Shown here: positions 8,053 through 19,834 of the stretch, piece after piece
Position numbering within the stretch: the stretch's first letter is position 1
How the letters are laid out: each line of letters begins with the position of its first letter
Assembly (NCBI GenBank): GCA_021413865.1
Contig: JAIOPN010000045.1
Span: forward strand, 1-64,000
Reading direction: 5' to 3'
Origin: Planctomycetota bacterium
GTDB lineage: Bacteria; Planctomycetota; Phycisphaerae; Phycisphaerales; Phycisphaeraceae
Length of the DNA: 64,000 nucleotides
Translations under genes and position numbers: made by a program
Notes under the pieces: generated by a model
Told to the model about the DNA's origin: nothing
The model's database searches: none
What the model saw: the letters and a program-made list of their open reading frames with translations, nothing else

Positions 8053-8090
8053 TTCTTCCGATTTGATGTAGCGCAACCGCAACTAAAAAA

Positions 8091-8120
8091 AAAGCCCAGG
8101 CATTGCTATGCCTGGGCTTT
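8091..8120. repeat. Palindrome family A, copy 4 (between convergent genes)
   Basis: Thirteen-base perfect arms (AAAGCCCAGGCAT and its complement) around TGCT. Preceded by a run of A and followed by TTTT, so it can terminate both the lactonase gene and atpD. Confidence 0.9.
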
Positions 8121-8155
8121 TCGTTGATTGAGTTTTCAGCGGCAACCCGTGCGGG

Positions 8156-10785
<2,630 letters not shown>

Positions 10786-10988
10786 GGGGGGTGGGCCGTT
10801 TGACGTGGTGAGGCATTATGACACGGAACCGTGCATATACAGGCTTTTCCACGGGCATCGGCGGCCAAAAAAACTTGCAAAAATTGTCATCGGTAGGGCC
10901 TTTCATACCCGCCCAAAGGTGTTATTATTGCCCTTGACCGATTGGGGATTGCTGGTTCCATTTAACCGTCTCTACGAGGAGAGGACCC

Positions 10989-11945
10989 ATGAAAAGGCAC
11001 GTTATTGGTGGATTCGTTGTCGCTGCGCTCGCAACCGTCACGGCTGTTCCGTCCGCCCACGCGGTGACCACCGCGACGTGGACCTATCAGGATGCCAGCC
11101 TGCAGTCGATCTCGGCGGCGGGCCCGAACAACACGTTCTATGAGCAGAGCGCCTACGACGCCGCCTCGCACCAGTTCAGCGCCGACAACCCGGCGTACAA
11201 GCTCACCCTCACGCCGTGGGTCATGTCGGCCCGCTTGGCCGGTAGCGGCGCACTGCCGACCGTGACGGCCGGCAAGCTGCGGCCCGCCCAGGACGAGACC
11301 GAGGCAGGCGTCGGCATGGCGGGCTTCGGAGACAGCCCGTACAACCAGGGGCTCTACGACACCGAGTTCCGCAACTGGGGTGATACCAAAATCTTCAATT
11401 ACTACACCAGCATCTACCCGGACCCGAACGACCCGAACAACGATCCTTCGCTGGCGCCCTGGGGCAAGCAGATCCTCGAGATCTCCAACATCACCGGCCC
11501 GGGCACGCTCAAGAGCCTCACCTTCGTCATTGACAGCCTCGACACCGGTCAGTTTGAGGCCAACAACGAGGGCTTCATGATCTGGGGCTCCAACGCCGCC
11601 GATCCCACCAACCCCGCCGGCACGCAGCTCACCCTGCTGACCAACCAGAACGCCCCGGGCGACCCCGACCCGAACATCAACAAGAACCTCCCCCAGGTCG
11701 TCTCCTACACGATCGACGAGACCACCCTCTCCCAGTACAGCCAGTTCTGGTTTTCCAGCAACAACAACGGCGTCTCCAGCGCGGTCTTCGGCAACGGCAC
11801 CTACATCACCGCCTGCCAGAGCCCCACCGACGTCGGCTGCGGCGGCGGCGACACCGAGCCCACCCCCGAGCCGATCACGGCGGGCATGACCGGCCTGGCC
11901 ATCGCGGCGCTGGCCGCACGCGTGCTCGGCCGCAGGTCACGCTGA
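10989..11945 (+). CDS. Exported protein with PEP-CTERM-type sorting signal
   Basis: 318 residues. The N-terminal signal peptide (MKRHVIGGFVVAALATVTA, cleavage after about VPSAHA) and the C-terminal tripartite tail (TPEP, hydrophobic TAGMTGLAIAALAA, basic RRSR) are the PEP-CTERM layout recognised by an exosortase/archaeosortase system. The body is rich in N, D, T and G, with no recognised domain. A beta-sandwich extracellular or envelope protein is likely. Near the tail CQSPTDVGCGGG has two cysteines. A strong ribosome site (GAGGAGAGG, 10976 onward) precedes the ATG, and an excellent terminator follows, so the gene is monocistronic and probably well expressed. No exosortase is in the window. 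Confidence 0.8.
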   Translation: MKRHVIGGFVVAALATVTAVPSAHAVTTATWTYQDASLQSISAAGPNNTFYEQSAYDAASHQFSADNPAYKLTLTPWVMSARLAGSGALPTVTAGKLRPAQDETEAGVGMAGFGDSPYNQGLYDTEFRNWGDTKIFNYYTSIYPDPNDPNNDPSLAPWGKQILEISNITGPGTLKSLTFVIDSLDTGQFEANNEGFMIWGSNAADPTNPAGTQLTLLTNQNAPGDPDPNINKNLPQVVSYTIDETTLSQYSQFWFSSNNNGVSSAVFGNGTYITACQSPTDVGCGGGDTEPTPEPITAGMTGLAIAALAARVLGRRSR

Positions 11946-11970
11946 ACGATTTTTCTCCGATCGAAAAATA

Positions 11971-12003
11971 AAAAGGGGCCCGCGCAGGCGGGCCCCTTTT
12001 TTA
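11971..12003 (+). terminator. Rho-independent terminator of the PEP-CTERM gene
   Basis: 13-bp perfect stem (AAAAGGGGCCCGC and complement), GCAG loop and a T tract. It lies 26 bp after the stop. The A-rich 5' arm could also serve the reverse strand. Confidence 0.92.
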
Positions 12004-12130
12004 TTTCACTTTCTTCAAGCCAAGCCCGATGACGAGTCCACGATTCGTCGGGGTCTAATCTGCGATCTTCCACGGATTTCACTTCACCATCACCCACCGC
12101 TTGCGGCCCAACCGGACCCGCGCCCTCTCT

Positions 12131-14050
12131 CTAATCGCACCCCCCCGCCACGCCCCGTAGCCGCTCGGGGTTCAGCAGGATCACGTCCCGCCCCGCTGGC
12201 GTCACCACCTCGAACCCCTCGGCGCGGAACGTCACCCCGCCATCCAGCGTCAGCGGCGCGATCGACACCTTGGGCATCCGCCCCTTGAACGGGTAGAGCA
12301 GCGTTGCGAAACCGACGCAGCCGTGGTGGCTCCGCGGCATCCACCGCCGCACCCGCAGGTGGTGGCGTTCCTTATATAGCTCGTCCACCGCCGCGTCCTC
12401 ACCGGCGTAGTCCGCGCCGATCTCCATCGATTTGATCCCCACCCCGTGCGCGAACATGACCACGCAGCCGGGCGATCCCCTGGTCACGGCCGTCCTCTCG
12501 TCGATCTTCTTAAAGCGGAAGGGCGAGTGCCAGTGCGACGTCACCGCCCGATTGAACTCCTCGTTCAACTCGTCGCGGACGGAGTCGAGCACTAGGGCGT
12601 AGCCGCGCGGCTTCACCAAGAGGATCGTCCGCCGCACGATGGCGTCCATCGAGGTGACGTACGCGCAGCCGTCCACATTGGGCAGCCAGCGGTAGGCGGT
12701 GTGGTACGCGGAGAAGTAGTCGATCGCATCGCCGCTGTGCCAGGCAACGTCGTGCGCCGCCTTGCCGCGTGCGTCGTAGTGCATGCCGTCGATCAGCGGC
12801 TGGTTGTGGCTCTCGGGGGCGCGGAAGAGCAGGTCGAGCGGGTGGCCGTAGTCGGAGTAGCGGTTGAGTTCCTCGATGAGCGGCTGGTTGTACGCCCAGA
12901 GGTTCATGCTCAGGGTGTCGTGGTGGGAGTGCCAGCCGGCGAACTTGCCGAAGGAGGTGTTGACGTAGGTGGAGGTGGGCGTGTCGCCGTTGCGGAGGAT
13001 GGCGAAGCCGGAGTCGGGGAGGAGATAGGAGCGCGAGCGTTCCACGCCGAAGTAGCGGTCAGCAGTTTCGGGGAAGAGCGGCTTGCCCTGATCGATGATG
13101 GATTTGCCGGAGAAGAGCTCGTCATCACCGTAAGAAGGTTTGAGGTCGCCGGGGCCGAGCGATTTGGCGAACCAGCGGTAGCCCTCGCGGAGGCGGTTGC
13201 GGTACTCATCGTCGGCGGCGGCGAACCCGCCGCGGCTCTGGGCGAAGTCGTAGGTGCGGTGCATGCGTTGCAGGGTGTAGAAGCCGTAGCCCCAGACGCG
13301 CTCGCCGTGGCCGCCGTCGGCGAAGAAGCTGCGCGTGATGGTGCGCATGAGGTAGCGCGTCGCCAATCGGTTCCACCGCACGCTTTCGGCAAACTCGGGG
13401 AACATCCGCGCAATGACGAAGAGCGCCGTGACCGTCGCGGCGTGGACGTTGTGCATGCGGAACGGCCTGACGCGCCGCTCGAGCCACCGGCCCATCCCCA
13501 TCACCAGTTTGAGCACCGCCTCGGCCGCCTCAGGCGGGCAATCGCCGTGGTGGATCAACACCAGGTACCCGGGCGCCAGCGCCTCGACCTTGAACCCGGC
13601 GTGCAGCGCGCCGAAGATCGGGTGCTCCATCTTCGGGTTGAAATGCAGGCGGTGACGCGCGGCGTAGTAGTCCACGAGGGTGCGGCAGAGGAACCCGTGC
13701 AGCCGCGCATCTTCGCCATCGATCAGCCGGCCGATGATCGGCCACATCCAGCCGAAGGAGTGCGGGCTCCGGCCCGACGCCTTGGCCCAGTCGATGCCCG
13801 TGTAGTCGCCGAGCAGCTTCTCGATCGCGGCGTCATCCACGCGGTAAAACTGCTCGCGGGTGTCGTGCGCCCAGCGCCAGGGCCCGGCCATCGTCCAGCG
13901 GTGGTAATCGATCAGCAACCGGTAGGCGTCGGCCCGGCGCCCCTTGCGCCCCGCCGCGATCGCCGCCCGCAGCACCCCTCCCGCCTCCTTCCCGTTCCCG
14001 CGCGGCACGCGCAGGGAGGACCAGAAGTCCCGCTCGCTGATCTCGATCAT
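12131..14050 (-). CDS. Heparinase II/III-family polysaccharide lyase-like protein
   Basis: 639 residues: an alpha/alpha-toroid N-terminal half (about 1-330, helices such as [20 protein letters not shown]) followed by the Hepar_II_III beta-sandwich half, whose signature [31 protein letters not shown] carries the conserved histidines. Tyr and His residues in this region would abstract the proton in beta-elimination of uronic-acid polysaccharides. No clear signal peptide starts at [10 protein letters not shown] (14050). The frame continues to 14194 through a repeat, but the extra 48 residues look non-coding. No sulfatase or transporter lies next to it, so the substrate cannot be inferred. It is divergent from hisF. 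Confidence 0.78.
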   Translation of the reverse strand: MIEISERDFWSSLRVPRGNGKEAGGVLRAAIAAGRKGRRADAYRLLIDYHRWTMAGPWRWAHDTREQFYRVDDAAIEKLLGDYTGIDWAKASGRSPHSFGWMWPIIGRLIDGEDARLHGFLCRTLVDYYAARHRLHFNPKMEHPIFGALHAGFKVEALAPGYLVLIHHGDCPPEAAEAVLKLVMGMGRWLERRVRPFRMHNVHAATVTALFVIARMFPEFAESVRWNRLATRYLMRTITRSFFADGGHGERVWGYGFYTLQRMHRTYDFAQSRGGFAAADDEYRNRLREGYRWFAKSLGPGDLKPSYGDDELFSGKSIIDQGKPLFPETADRYFGVERSRSYLLPDSGFAILRNGDTPTSTYVNTSFGKFAGWHSHHDTLSMNLWAYNQPLIEELNRYSDYGHPLDLLFRAPESHNQPLIDGMHYDARGKAAHDVAWHSGDAIDYFSAYHTAYRWLPNVDGCAYVTSMDAIVRRTILLVKPRGYALVLDSVRDELNEEFNRAVTSHWHSPFRFKKIDERTAVTRGSPGCVVMFAHGVGIKSMEIGADYAGEDAAVDELYKERHHLRVRRWMPRSHHGCVGFATLLYPFKGRMPKVSIAPLTLDGGVTFRAEGFEVVTPAGRDVILLNPERLRGVAGGCD

Positions 14051-14126
14051 CCGCGGGAGGATCGTGGTGTTGGAAGCCAAGGGGGGGACTCCCTCCGATG
14101 TGCCGGTAGGGCACATTATGCACATT

Positions 14127-14228
14127 GCTAGCCGTCGGCCTCGGCCGACGCCGCGCACCGGGCGCGTAGGACTGAACGTTCCACCCCACGTCACCGAACG
14201 CCAGCGTCGGGCGAGCCCAACGGCAAAC
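14127..14228. repeat. Repeat family C (GCCGTCGGGCTCGCCCGACG type), two arms
   Basis: GCCGTCGGCCTCGGCCGACG at about 14131-14150 and its inverted relative at 14204-14228. The second arm matches, in reverse complement, 23 of 25 bases of the copy at 38351-38375. It fills most of the gap between the lyase and hisF. Confidence 0.7.
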
Positions 14229-14255
14229 CCGGCGACAGGGGAACCCCCCGTCGGC

Positions 14256-14261
14256 TACAAT
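14256..14261 (+). promoter_or_regulatory. -10-like TACAAT directly upstream of hisF
   Basis: Ends 9 bases before the TTG start at 14271. A weak GCGACA lies 18 bases further upstream. No Shine-Dalgarno sequence, so the hisF message is probably leaderless or nearly so. Confidence 0.4.
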
Positions 14262-14270
14262 CGCCCTGCT

Positions 14271-15116
14271 TTGCTGACCCACCGCATCATCCCCTGCCTC
14301 GACGTAAAAGCCGGCCGCGTGGTCAAGGGCGTGAACTTCGTCCAGCTACGCGACGCGGGCGATCCCGTGGAGATCGCGAGGCAGTACGACGCCGCCGGCG
14401 CGGACGAGCTGGTCTTCCTCGACATCACCGCCAGCCACGAGGACCGCGCGATCATGCTCGACGTGGTGCGCAAGGTGGCCGAGCAGTGCTTCATGCCCTT
14501 CACGGTCGGCGGGGGCATCCGCGCGATCGGGGACGTGACGGCGCTGATCCAGGCGGGGGCGGAGAAGGTGAGCATCAACACGGCCGCGGTGGTGATGCCG
14601 GACATCGTGGCGCAGACCGCCAAGCGGTTCGGCCGGTGCGCGACGGTGGTGAACATCGACCCCAAGCGCGTGCCGCGCGCCGAGTTCGAGGCCCGCCGCG
14701 CCGAGCGCGAGGCCAAGGGGTTGTTCGCGCCGCGTGACTCCAATCCATCCACGGATTACGTCTTCGAGGTCCACACCCACGGCGGGCGCAAGCCCACCGG
14801 CATCGAGGCGGTCGCGTGGGCGCAGGAGGTCGTGCGGTTAGGCGCCGGCGAGATCATGCTCACGAGCATGGACGCGGACGGCACAAAGAACGGCTACGAC
14901 GTGGAGATGACGGCGGCGGTGTCGGCGAGGGTGGACGTGCCGGTGGTGGCCTCGGGCGGGTGCGGGAGCCCGGAGCACATGCGGCGGGTGCTGACCGAGA
15001 CGCGCGCCGACGCGGCGCTGGCGGCGAGCATCTTCCACTACGGGGAGTACACGATCCAGGAAACCAAGCGGTATCTGGCCGATCGCGGCGTGCCGGTGCG
15101 GCTGACGGCGGCGTAG
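14271..15116 (+). CDS. hisF: Imidazole glycerol phosphate synthase, cyclase subunit
   Basis: The (beta/alpha)8 subunit that uses ammonia from HisH to make imidazole glycerol phosphate and AICAR in histidine synthesis. The catalytic aspartates are in [15 protein letters not shown] and VVNIDPKR, and the phosphate-binding loops are VGGGIR and VASGGCGS. At 281 residues it is about 25 longer than usual. The surplus is a charged insertion after the second catalytic Asp (about residues 137-165, [15 protein letters not shown] and on). No ATG fits the N terminus. TTG at 14271 gives the expected [19 protein letters not shown] box ends 9 nt upstream. The upstream open frame (from 13944) is only readthrough over the divergent lyase. 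No other his gene is adjacent. Confidence 0.92.
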   Translation: MLTHRIIPCLDVKAGRVVKGVNFVQLRDAGDPVEIARQYDAAGADELVFLDITASHEDRAIMLDVVRKVAEQCFMPFTVGGGIRAIGDVTALIQAGAEKVSINTAAVVMPDIVAQTAKRFGRCATVVNIDPKRVPRAEFEARRAEREAKGLFAPRDSNPSTDYVFEVHTHGGRKPTGIEAVAWAQEVVRLGAGEIMLTSMDADGTKNGYDVEMTAAVSARVDVPVVASGGCGSPEHMRRVLTETRADAALAASIFHYGEYTIQETKRYLADRGVPVRLTAA

Positions 15117-15160
15117 GCCGTCGGGCGCGGCGTGGGCGGGATCGGTGTTGGGAGCAGCGC

Positions 15161-16393
15161 GTGACCAAGAAACGACCGGAGGATGAAGAGGCGGCGACCC
15201 CCGCGCCGAGCGCGGGCTCCGATCCCGCGCCACCGCTGACGGTCTCCACGCCCGCGGTGACCGGGGGCACATCGATGTTCGTGGGCGGCGACCGCAACTC
15301 ACCGGCCAAGACGGGCCTGCGCAAGCTCTTCGAGGCCGCCGTGACCAACGAGGCCAGCGATATCCTGCTGCGCGGTGGCGCGGTGCCCAAGGTGCGGCTG
15401 CGCGGCCTGCTCAAACGGCTGGACGTGCCCCCGCTGGACGTGGACCAGTTCGAGACCTGGGTCGAGCAGTCGCTCAGCCCCGCGCACAAGAAGACCTACC
15501 TGGAGACCGGCTCGCTCGACATGGGCTTCGACCTGCCCATGAAGGACGGCTCGATCCACCGCTTCCGCGTGAACGTCTTCCGCACCCGCGGTCGCAGCGC
15601 GATGGCGGCGCGGCGCGTGAACAACAAGATATTGAACGTCGACCAGCTCCACCTGCCCAAGCAGCTCGAGCAGATCGCCGAGGCGCGGCAGGGGCTGGTG
15701 ATCCTCGCGGGCATCACCGGCAGCGGCAAGAGCACGACAATCGCCGCCATGCTGCAGCACATCAACCAGACGCGGCCCTGCCACATCGTCACCCTGGAGG
15801 ACCCGATCGAGTACCTGTTCGTCGAGGCGAAGGCGACGATCAACCAGCGCGAGGTGGGGATCGACGTGGCGGACTACGAGCAGGGGCTGCGCTCGATGGT
15901 GCGCGAGAACCCGGACGTGGTGCTGATCGGCGAGATGCGCGACCGCGAGACGTTCGAGGCCGGCCTGCAGGCGGCGGAGACCGGCCACCTGGTGTTCGGC
16001 ACGATCCACGCCTCCAGTTCGAGCCAGGTATTCGGCCGCATCTACGACCTGTTCCCCAAGGAGGACCGGGACGTGGTGCGCAACCTGCTCGCCTACCAGA
16101 TGCACGCCTTCATCTACCAGAAGCTGGTCGAGACGGTGCGCGAGGAGCCCGGCCGCGTACCGGCGCTGGAGATCCTGCTCCAGTCACCGCCCACGCGTAA
16201 GTACATCCTCGACGGCAAGGAGCACGAGCTGGGCCAGGTCATCCGGGGCGCACGCGACGCCGGCATGCTCTCTTTCAACGACAGCCTCGTCGAACTGGTG
16301 GAGACCCAGTTCATCTCGCCGCGGATGGCGATGGCGGTGGCGAACAACCCCGAGGAACTCCGGCTGCGGCTCAAAGGGATCGAAACCATATAA
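15161..16393 (+). CDS. PilT-type (T4P/T2SS family) ATPase
   Basis: 410 residues. About 50 residues of low-complexity, proline- and alanine-rich lead precede the N2D domain (about 50-165), followed by a RecA-like motor domain. Walker A GITGSGKST is at about 184-192, the Asp box VTLEDPIEYLF follows, Walker B is VVLIGEMRD (about 253-261) with its glutamate, and the His box is ETGHLVFGTIHASS. No zinc tetracysteine, as in PilT and unlike PilB. PilT retracts type IV pili in classical systems. Here no pilin or PilC is nearby, and the next gene is a degenerate GspE. The start is GTG at 15161 with GGAG 6 nt upstream. The longer open frame (from 14816) overlaps hisF. Confidence 0.88.
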   Translation: MTKKRPEDEEAATPAPSAGSDPAPPLTVSTPAVTGGTSMFVGGDRNSPAKTGLRKLFEAAVTNEASDILLRGGAVPKVRLRGLLKRLDVPPLDVDQFETWVEQSLSPAHKKTYLETGSLDMGFDLPMKDGSIHRFRVNVFRTRGRSAMAARRVNNKILNVDQLHLPKQLEQIAEARQGLVILAGITGSGKSTTIAAMLQHINQTRPCHIVTLEDPIEYLFVEAKATINQREVGIDVADYEQGLRSMVRENPDVVLIGEMRDRETFEAGLQAAETGHLVFGTIHASSSSQVFGRIYDLFPKEDRDVVRNLLAYQMHAFIYQKLVETVREEPGRVPALEILLQSPPTRKYILDGKEHELGQVIRGARDAGMLSFNDSLVELVETQFISPRMAMAVANNPEELRLRLKGIETI

Positions 16394-16494
16394 CCCGCTT
16401 CCCCGTGGGGAGCGGGCAGGGTTGAGCGCCGCCCCGAAAACAGAGAACATGGCCGCGGGTTCAACACCCCACACACAGCCATGCTGGAATCCGC

Positions 16495-18123
16495 ATGACC
16501 ACCCACCTGCTCGCCGGCGCTCAACCGGTTTTTCTCCTGAGCGTGTACAAGCCGATCCTCTTCACGGCGGCGGTGATCTGCTGGGGCCGGCTGATCATCT
16601 CGCTGGACCGTGACCTGCGCATCAATTTCCTGCCCCGCGAGCCGTGGAACCTGGCGCAGGTGGGCGCCGGCGTGGCGGCGTTCCTGATCTGGCTCATACT
16701 GCCGTTCTGGCTGGGGCTGCCGCTGGCGGCGCTGATCGTCGGAGGGGCGTTCATCGGGTACGCCGCGTGGCGCAACCCCCGGGTCGAGGAACACCGCAGG
16801 TGGAGCTTCTCGTTGAGCGGGCTGACCAACCCGCTCAACAAGGTGCAGCAGGCCCGGGCGCAACACCGCGCGGTGGTGCAGGTCCTGGATGTCGACGGCA
16901 AGCCGGTGCAGGTTCCCCCGCTCGACGCGCCCGAGTACGCCGGCCACGTGGCCATCGAAAACGTGCTGGAATACGCGCTGTCGTGCCAGGGGGAGCGTTT
17001 TGATCTCGCCACCGACGGCCAGCAGACCGCGGTGACGGTGCAGATCGACGGCGTGAAGTACCCCCAGGCGCCGCTGGACGCACGGGTGGGCCTGAGCATG
17101 ATCGATTATCTCAAGGGCTCCGCCGGGATGGACGTGAAGGACCGCCGCCGCAAGCAGACCGGGCGGGTGACGGTGCTCGTCGCCGAGGAGCGCCACACGT
17201 TGAGCCTGAGCACGCAGGGCTCAACCCGCGGGCTGTCGCTGACCGCCGAACTGAACGCCGCCGGACGCCGCAAGATCGAATTCGACAAGCTGGGCCTGCT
17301 CGCGTCGCAGAAACAGCAGCTCCTCCCCGCGCTGGACGAGCCGGGCCGGGTCGTGCTGGTGGTCGCCCCGCCCGGCCAAGGCGCGACGACAACGCTCTAC
17401 GCCCTGATGTCGCGGCACGACGCCTACACCCAGAACCTGGTCACCCTCGAGGACCAGATCGAGCACGAACTCGAGGGCGTCAACCAGGAACTGCTCGATC
17501 CGGCGTGGACCACGGAGGAGATCAACCAGAAGATCAAGACCCAGGTGCTGCGCGAGGCCTACGCGATGGTGCTCAGCCGCGTCGCGGACGCCTCGACGGC
17601 GGCCGCCGTCGCCGAGTACGCCAAGACCACGCGGTTCTACATCGGCGTGCGGCAGGACGACGGACTGACCGCACTCCGCGGCTGGATAAAGGCGGTGGGC
17701 GACCCGCAGAAGGCCGCCGGTTCACTGGCGGCGGTCGTCTCCCAGCGGCTGGTCCGCCGCCTGTGCACCAACTGCCGGGTCGCCTACAAACCCGATCCCG
17801 AGGCCCTGAGGCGGCTGAACCTGCCGCCCGACAAGGTGAGCCATTTCTACAAGCACTCGGGCCAGATCATGGTGCGTGACAAGACGCAGACCTGCCCGCT
17901 CTGCCGGGGCCTGGGCTACCGCGGGCGCGTGGCGGTGTTCGAGACGATGGTCCTGGACGACGAGGCGCGGGCGCTGGCGGCGTCGGGCCAGTTCGACCAA
18001 CTCCGCGCCCTGCTGCGGCGCCAGAAACTGATCATGCTCCAGGAGGCGGCGTTGATGAAGGTCGTCGCCGGCGAGACCAGCATCGGCGAGGTCAGCCAGG
18101 CCACCCGGGAGAAGAAGCCGTGA
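16495..18123 (+). CDS. Degenerate GspE/PilB-family protein with N-terminal membrane segments (pseudo-ATPase)
   Basis: 542 residues. The N-terminal region (about 19-37 and 55-92) is strongly hydrophobic, which is not a GspE feature. After it comes an N2D-like domain (150-260) and a motor domain. The P-loop reads APPGQGATTT at 291-300, so the ATP-binding lysine is alanine. The Walker B region AMVLSRVAD (357-365) has Ser-Arg where Gly-Glu is expected. The Asp box TLEDQIEHELEGVNQ and the zinc tetracysteine (C424, C427, C467, C470) are kept. The fold and partner surfaces thus seem preserved while catalysis is lost. It follows the PilT-type gene by 101 bp and overlaps the next gene (GTGA), so the three probably form one operon. 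It may form mixed rings or a membrane anchor for the active ATPase (inference). Confidence 0.8.
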   Translation: MTTHLLAGAQPVFLLSVYKPILFTAAVICWGRLIISLDRDLRINFLPREPWNLAQVGAGVAAFLIWLILPFWLGLPLAALIVGGAFIGYAAWRNPRVEEHRRWSFSLSGLTNPLNKVQQARAQHRAVVQVLDVDGKPVQVPPLDAPEYAGHVAIENVLEYALSCQGERFDLATDGQQTAVTVQIDGVKYPQAPLDARVGLSMIDYLKGSAGMDVKDRRRKQTGRVTVLVAEERHTLSLSTQGSTRGLSLTAELNAAGRRKIEFDKLGLLASQKQQLLPALDEPGRVVLVVAPPGQGATTTLYALMSRHDAYTQNLVTLEDQIEHELEGVNQELLDPAWTTEEINQKIKTQVLREAYAMVLSRVADASTAAAVAEYAKTTRFYIGVRQDDGLTALRGWIKAVGDPQKAAGSLAAVVSQRLVRRLCTNCRVAYKPDPEALRRLNLPPDKVSHFYKHSGQIMVRDKTQTCPLCRGLGYRGRVAVFETMVLDDEARALAASGQFDQLRALLRRQKLIMLQEAALMKVVAGETSIGEVSQATREKKP

Positions 18124-19799
18124 CCAACCTGCTGATCGTCGGGTTCATCCTGCTCATGATGTACTGGTGGGGCGCGGAGGGCTTTTTCAGCGGCCTGCTG
18201 CACCTCGCCGCGGTGGTGATCGCCGGATCACTGGCGCTGGCGATCTGGGAGCCGGTGGTGCACGCTTTCCTGCTCGCCCAGTTCCCCAACTGCGCGATGG
18301 GGCTGGGGCTGGGCGCCTCCTTCCTGCTCCTGCTGTTCATCGTGCGGCTCGCCTTCGATTACCTGGTCCCGAACAACATCTACTTCTCCGAGGTCGCGAA
18401 CTGGCTCGGCGGCGGGGTGTGCGGCCTCTTCTCCGGGCTGCTGACGGCCGGGCTCTGCGTCATCGCGCTGGGCCTGCTCCCGCTCCCGCCGGCGATGGGC
18501 GGATACGAGCCCTTCGTGATCGATGGCAACGGCCAGATTGTCAAGCGGCCCGGCGCCGACCTCTGGGTCGCCGCCGACCGCGTGGCGACCACGTTCTACG
18601 GCCGCCTATCCGTGGCCGCCTTCTCCACCGACACGCCGCTGAAGACCTACCGCCCGCAACTCTACGACGAGGCGTCGCTGTCACGCCTCCGCCTGGACGT
18701 CATGGCCTCCAACTCCGCCGCGCCCGGCGACGTCGAGGTCCAGTCCGTCGGCTCAACCAGCGTCACCACCCGTGAAATGGACGACGCCGTGGTCAAGGCC
18801 GCCGGCGAGAACGCCCGCCTCGCGGGGTACAAGTTCGTGACCGTTGACACCAAGTGGACGCGGACGCCCGGCACGCGCGCCACCTTCGACACCGACGCCA
18901 CGCTCCGGTTCTACCCCGCGCAGGTCCGGCTGGTGACCGTCGGCGAGACCAACGCCGACGACATCCAACTCCACGCCCCCTTCGGCGCGGGCCGCTACGC
19001 GGTGCACATGAAACGGCGCGAGTTCGTCCCTTTCACCAGCGACAGGTCGGCGATCTACGCCGACTCGCGCGGGATAAACATGGGCTTCGGCTTCCTCATC
19101 CCCGAGGGCCGGAAACCCATGTTCCTGCTCGTGCGCAACCTCCGCTTCGACCTGACCGACAGCTCCACGGTGCCCGGCGACCCCGTGGCCGCGCTGGGCA
19201 CCGCGCCCGGCGCCATCGCCGCCTCGCAGCCCGCGACCAAGCCGGCCGAGGCCGTGGAGCACCGCGGCGCCATCACCCCCTTCACCGCGGTCAACCTCGA
19301 TCTGAGCCCCTTGCTGCCGCTGGAATACAGCCTGAACAACATCGGCGGCGGTTTTGAGGTCAGCGGCACCTCCATCATCCAGGGTCGAGGCGAGGCGCAA
19401 CGCCCCGATGGGTTCATCCCCCCGGGCGTCAAGGTCACCCAACTGAGCATCCCCAAGCAGCAGGCGTGCATCCGATTGAAGCTCATGCGCGAGAAGGCGC
19501 AGTCGCTTTTGGGCGCCGCGGTGGCACAGGCGGCTTCACTGGGCGGCATCACCCTCACAGACGCCGACGGATACGAGTACCTGCCGGTCGGTTACGCCTG
19601 GTCGCGTGAAGACGGCATCACCGATATCCGCTACACCCCCGACGAACCGATCCGCTCCGCCCGGGAGCTGCCCGTCAGCCGCATGGGCTCCAAGGACATG
19701 ATCCTGGTTTATTTCACCGTCCCCAAGGGCGTGCGCATGACGACCCTGAAAATCGGCGCCCACACGGACAACATCGACTTGCCCGTGCCGCAGAAGTAA
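18120..19799 (+). CDS. CvpA-like membrane protein with large C-terminal domain
   Basis: 559 residues. Four hydrophobic segments fill residues 1-125 (LIVGFILLMMYWWGAEGFF, LLHLAAVVIAGSLALAI, LGLGASFLLLLFIVRLAF, GLFSGLLTAGLCVIALGLL) with glycine spacing like the CvpA/colicin V production family. About 430 residues follow that are predicted to be outside the membrane, rich in beta strands and with no recognised motif. A Thr/Ala/Pro linker (ASQPATKPAEAV) divides this part near residue 375. The GTG start overlaps the stop of the pseudo-ATPase, indicating translational coupling. The role is unknown. The context suggests an envelope-spanning complex with the two motor-type proteins. Confidence 0.6.
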   Translation: MTNLLIVGFILLMMYWWGAEGFFSGLLHLAAVVIAGSLALAIWEPVVHAFLLAQFPNCAMGLGLGASFLLLLFIVRLAFDYLVPNNIYFSEVANWLGGGVCGLFSGLLTAGLCVIALGLLPLPPAMGGYEPFVIDGNGQIVKRPGADLWVAADRVATTFYGRLSVAAFSTDTPLKTYRPQLYDEASLSRLRLDVMASNSAAPGDVEVQSVGSTSVTTREMDDAVVKAAGENARLAGYKFVTVDTKWTRTPGTRATFDTDATLRFYPAQVRLVTVGETNADDIQLHAPFGAGRYAVHMKRREFVPFTSDRSAIYADSRGINMGFGFLIPEGRKPMFLLVRNLRFDLTDSSTVPGDPVAALGTAPGAIAASQPATKPAEAVEHRGAITPFTAVNLDLSPLLPLEYSLNNIGGGFEVSGTSIIQGRGEAQRPDGFIPPGVKVTQLSIPKQQACIRLKLMREKAQSLLGAAVAQAASLGGITLTDADGYEYLPVGYAWSREDGITDIRYTPDEPIRSARELPVSRMGSKDMILVYFTVPKGVRMTTLKIGAHTDNIDLPVPQK

Positions 19800-19834
19800 G
19801 CACCGACGCCCCGTTCAACCCTGGTGGTGCGGAG

